From positions 732,517 through 796,516 of the forward strand of contig NZ_KE386933.1 of the NCBI RefSeq assembly GCF_000429645.1: a stretch of DNA of 64,000 bases, read 5' to 3'. The position numbers were made by a program, and so were the translations under genes. This DNA is from Niveispirillum irakense DSM 11586. Its GTDB lineage: Bacteria > Pseudomonadota > Alphaproteobacteria > Azospirillales > Azospirillaceae. This document shows positions 61,846 to 64,000 of this stretch, in pieces (the stretch's first letter is position 1; the number at the start of each line of letters is the position of its first letter). Under the pieces are notes generated by a model. The model did no database searches and had not been told where the DNA came from. It worked only from the letters and a program-made list of their open reading frames with translations.

Positions 61846-62366
61846 TCCCCGGCCTGCTTTCCCTGGTGCTGGACCTGGCCGTTATCGGCCTGCTGGTTGC
61901 CACCATCATCTATGCCGTGCGGTTGAACCGCCAGCTTTCCGCCGTTAAGGAAAGCCGGGCGGAACTGGAAGAACTGATCAAGGGTTTCGCGGAAGCGACG
62001 GCCCAGGCCGACAGTTCCGTCAAGGGCATGCGCAAGGCGGCAACGGAATCCGGTGAGGCGCTGAGCGCGCTTATCACCCGTGCCCGTACCTTGAAGGACG
62101 AGATGGAACTGATTGTCCATGCCGCCGACGATCTGGCCAACCGGCTGGAAGCGGCATCGGGCAAGGCGCGCCAGACGGTGATGCCAACCTCGACGGCGCC
62201 CGCGCCGGCCTTGAGCGCACCGCCGCGCGGCCCGGCCCTATCCCAGGCCGCTGCCGCGCCGGCGGCCCGGTCCCAACCGGTGCCGGCATCCCCCGCCACC
62301 GGGGCTGAACCCAGATCGCGCGCGGAGAAGGAATTGCTTCAGGCGCTGGAGAATCTGCGTCCATGA
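61842..62366 (+). CDS. DUF6468 protein of the flagellar operon
   Basis: A 174-residue inner-membrane protein of unknown function found in alphaproteobacterial flagellar operons. An N-terminal membrane helix (SLVLDLAVIGLLVATIIYAVRL, about 6-27) is followed by a coiled coil (about 28-100, with SRAELEELIKGFAEATAQA). A low-complexity Ala/Pro region and a short C-terminal helix (KELLQALENLRP) follow. It overlaps both neighbours by 4 nt, which suggests a fixed stoichiometry with FliM and MotE. Confidence 0.75.
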   Translation: MIPGLLSLVLDLAVIGLLVATIIYAVRLNRQLSAVKESRAELEELIKGFAEATAQADSSVKGMRKAATESGEALSALITRARTLKDEMELIVHAADDLANRLEAASGKARQTVMPTSTAPAPALSAPPRGPALSQAAAAPAARSQPVPASPATGAEPRSRAEKELLQALENLRP

Positions 62367-63271
62367 ACACCAAGCCGCCCCTGGCTGCCGGTCAGGCGCC
62401 CCGGCCCGGTGCCGCACCTGCACGGGCAGCTTCCGCTCCCCGTAAAGCAGCGCCCGGCAAGGCTGGAAAACGTCCCCCCGGTCCCGCCCCCCGGAAGCCC
62501 CGGCGAGCCTTGTTGCGCCCCGGTCTTTTGCCAGCCGTGATTTGCGCCGCCGGCCTGCTGGTGGGGGTGAAGGTTGGCGATATCTGGGTCAGCCTTTCGA
62601 CGGGTGCGGCCTTCAATCTGGTGCCTTCATCCATTGCCCAGCAGGCGGAGCCCGTCGGCTTGCCGGAACGGCCGGACGCTTTGCCCGTGCCGCCACAGCA
62701 GGTTGCGCAGGCGGATAAACCGGCGCCGGCCGCAACGCCGGCGGCCGCCCCGCATGCCCAGCCACCAGCCGCCGCCCCTGAGGGAACGCCGCCCGCAGAA
62801 GGGGCGGCCACCGCGCCCGCCTCGTCGCAGCCTTCCGGTGCGCCGGCCCAGACTTTCAGCCCGACGCAGCTTGAATTGTTGCAGCGGTTGCAGGAGCGCC
62901 GCGAACAGATTGACCAGCGCGCCCGCGAACTGGATCAGCGGGAAGCGATGCTGGCGGCGGCAGAGGCTCGTTTCGACCAGAAGATCGCCGAGTTGCAGGA
63001 TCTGAAAAAGGAAATCCAGGGCCTGCTGACGACCGTGAATGCCGAACAGCAGGCGCAGCTTGATAGTCTGGTGAAGATTTACGAGACGATGAAGCCGGCG
63101 GACGCCGCGAAGATCTTTAATGCGCTGGAAAACAAGGTTCTGCTGAACGTCATCAGCCGGATGAAGGAAAGCAAGGCTGCGCCCGTGCTGGCAGCGATGG
63201 ATTCTGCACGCGCGCAGGAAGTTACCATTTTGCTTGCTGAGCGGAAGAGGCTGCCCACCGTACCGGAATGA
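62363..63271 (+). CDS. motE: MotE-like flagellar motility protein
   Basis: A 302-residue protein. A basic Pro-rich N-terminus of about 50 residues precedes a membrane helix (LLPAVICAAGLLVGVKVGDIW). A Pro/Ala-rich linker (about 85-165) and a long coiled coil (about 170-230) follow. The C-terminal MgtE-N-like domain ends with KPADAAKIFNALENKVLLNVISRMKESKAAPVLAAM (short: KPADAAKIFNALENK). MotE is a chaperone for MotC in rhizobia; in other alphaproteobacteria the role is less certain. It lies between the DUF6468 gene and cheZ. Confidence 0.8.
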   Translation: MNTKPPLAAGQAPRPGAAPARAASAPRKAAPGKAGKRPPGPAPRKPRRALLRPGLLPAVICAAGLLVGVKVGDIWVSLSTGAAFNLVPSSIAQQAEPVGLPERPDALPVPPQQVAQADKPAPAATPAAAPHAQPPAAAPEGTPPAEGAATAPASSQPSGAPAQTFSPTQLELLQRLQERREQIDQRARELDQREAMLAAAEARFDQKIAELQDLKKEIQGLLTTVNAEQQAQLDSLVKIYETMKPADAAKIFNALENKVLLNVISRMKESKAAPVLAAMDSARAQEVTILLAERKRLPTVPE

Positions 63272-63366
63272 TTGTATGAAGACCGGTGGAGCCTTTTATT
63301 CCATCTTTTTAGTTGCCTGTTATCACCCTTGTCCGCCTCTCTTCTTCTTGCTGTGAAGGTGTTCAG

Positions 63367-64000
63367 ATGCTTCGCACCGCCGTTGATCCCGCTCTGAAGG
63401 AACGTCTGGAGGTCGCCCGCGCAGAGGCCCGCCAGCCGCTGTCGCGTGAGGAGGTGGCCGGCATCGTCACATCCGTTGTCGGCTCCCTGGGTGGGGAACT
63501 GTCCCAGCACCATCTTCAGGTCTATTCGGAGCTGGAGGGGCTGGCCCGCTTCATCAACAATGCCAAGAAGGAAATCGCGGCGATCCAGCCGGCGGACATC
63601 CATTCTGAACATATCCCCCTGGCGACGGATGAATTGGACGCGGTTGTCGGCGCGACGGAAGATGCGACCAACCGCATCATGGACGCTTGCGACCAGATGA
63701 TGGGGCTGGCGGGCGATGTGCCGGCGGAAGTGTCCACCAAGCTGATGGACATCACCACGGGCATCTATGAAGCCTGTAATTTCCAGGACATTACCGGCCA
63801 GCGTATCAGCAAGGTGGTGCGGGCGCTGAAACATATTGAGCAGAAGGTGGAAGTGCTGCTGGTCGCCATGGGCGAGGAAGTGCAGCGCCGCCACCCCGTG
63901 ACGGCGGAAACGCCGGTTGCTGAGGTTGCCGCCGATACCAAGCTGTTGAACGGCCCCTCCATGCCGGGGGCTGGTATCGATCAGGCCTTCATTGATTCCC
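63367..64000 (+). CDS. cheZ: Protein phosphatase CheZ, partial (3' end outside window)
   Basis: The frame opens at 63367 and is still open at the end of the window (211 codons seen). The product is helical and has the CheZ active-site block ACNFQDITGQRISKVV, in which the Gln of the D-x-T-G-Q pattern dephosphorylates CheY-phosphate. The preceding helical hairpin runs from about residue 25 to 130. A low-complexity region begins near residue 175, after which CheZ normally has its CheY-binding tail. It follows motE by 95 nt. Confidence 0.87.
   Translation, partial: MLRTAVDPALKERLEVARAEARQPLSREEVAGIVTSVVGSLGGELSQHHLQVYSELEGLARFINNAKKEIAAIQPADIHSEHIPLATDELDAVVGATEDATNRIMDACDQMMGLAGDVPAEVSTKLMDITTGIYEACNFQDITGQRISKVVRALKHIEQKVEVLLVAMGEEVQRRHPVTAETPVAEVAADTKLLNGPSMPGAGIDQAFIDS

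Overview
The window is a stretch of high-G+C chromosome from an alphaproteobacterium. A CcrM-type GANTC methyltransferase, an EipB envelope protein, a DUF1491 protein and the flagellar order fliL-fliM-DUF6468-motE-cheZ all point that way. The protein sequences look most like Rhodospirillales/Azospirillaceae, but the genus is inference. Genes are dense, often overlap by 4 nt (ATGA), and most are housekeeping or conserved accessory genes. I saw no tRNA, rRNA, CRISPR array, insertion sequence or prophage.

Layout. 1-310: 3' end of a TPR protein. 0.55-2.2 kb: prfC. 2.3-5.8 kb: a sugar-oxidation operon (double DUF1080 hydrolase, gluconate-dehydrogenase subunit-3-like protein, GMC oxidoreductase). 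6-12.6 kb: eipB, a diguanylate cyclase behind a sigma-54 promoter, gmk, yicC, an SDR, thiE, a class I fructose-bisphosphate aldolase and an unknown gene. 12.8-16.9 kb: envC-ctpA-divergent polysaccharide deacetylase (envelope/peptidoglycan). 16.9-25.3 kb: MipA-like porin, M20 amidohydrolase, PrcB-like lipoprotein, TPP enzyme, two small unknown proteins, an esterase-like lipoprotein and a TonB-dependent receptor. 25.4-28.3 kb: DUF1491, surE and a POT peptide transporter.

28.6-37.5 kb is the most unusual part. A sigma-54 promoter drives a 46-aa membrane peptide, then an HlyD-type adaptor, a MacB-type ATPase and two tandem FtsX-type permeases. Beyond mobA, a second sigma-54 promoter on the opposite strand drives two further small membrane peptides (51 and 46 aa). 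Both promoters carry upstream copies of the same 18-bp palindrome, CTGTCC-N6-GGACAG. The three peptides share a hydrophilic head, an [LF][AS]D[IL] motif and a hydrophobic tail. I read this as one regulon controlled by one enhancer-binding protein that is not encoded in the window; its substrate and function are unknown.

37.6-51.5 kb: ccrM (five GANTC sites in its leader), rnhB, hemN (FNR-like box), a divergent yeiH/LysR pair, an acid-phosphatase lipoprotein, a radical SAM protein, a bacterial PH-domain protein, a SYLF protein, cobalamin genes (cobC-like, cobS, cobT), a RES/Xre toxin-antitoxin pair and purD. 51.5-58.2 kb: a three-gene transglutaminase/ATP-grasp/alpha-E cluster. 58.3-59.9 kb: a GlxA-type regulator and an isochorismatase-like hydrolase. 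60.2-64 kb: flagellar motor genes fliL, fliM, DUF6468, motE and the start of cheZ, which runs off the window.
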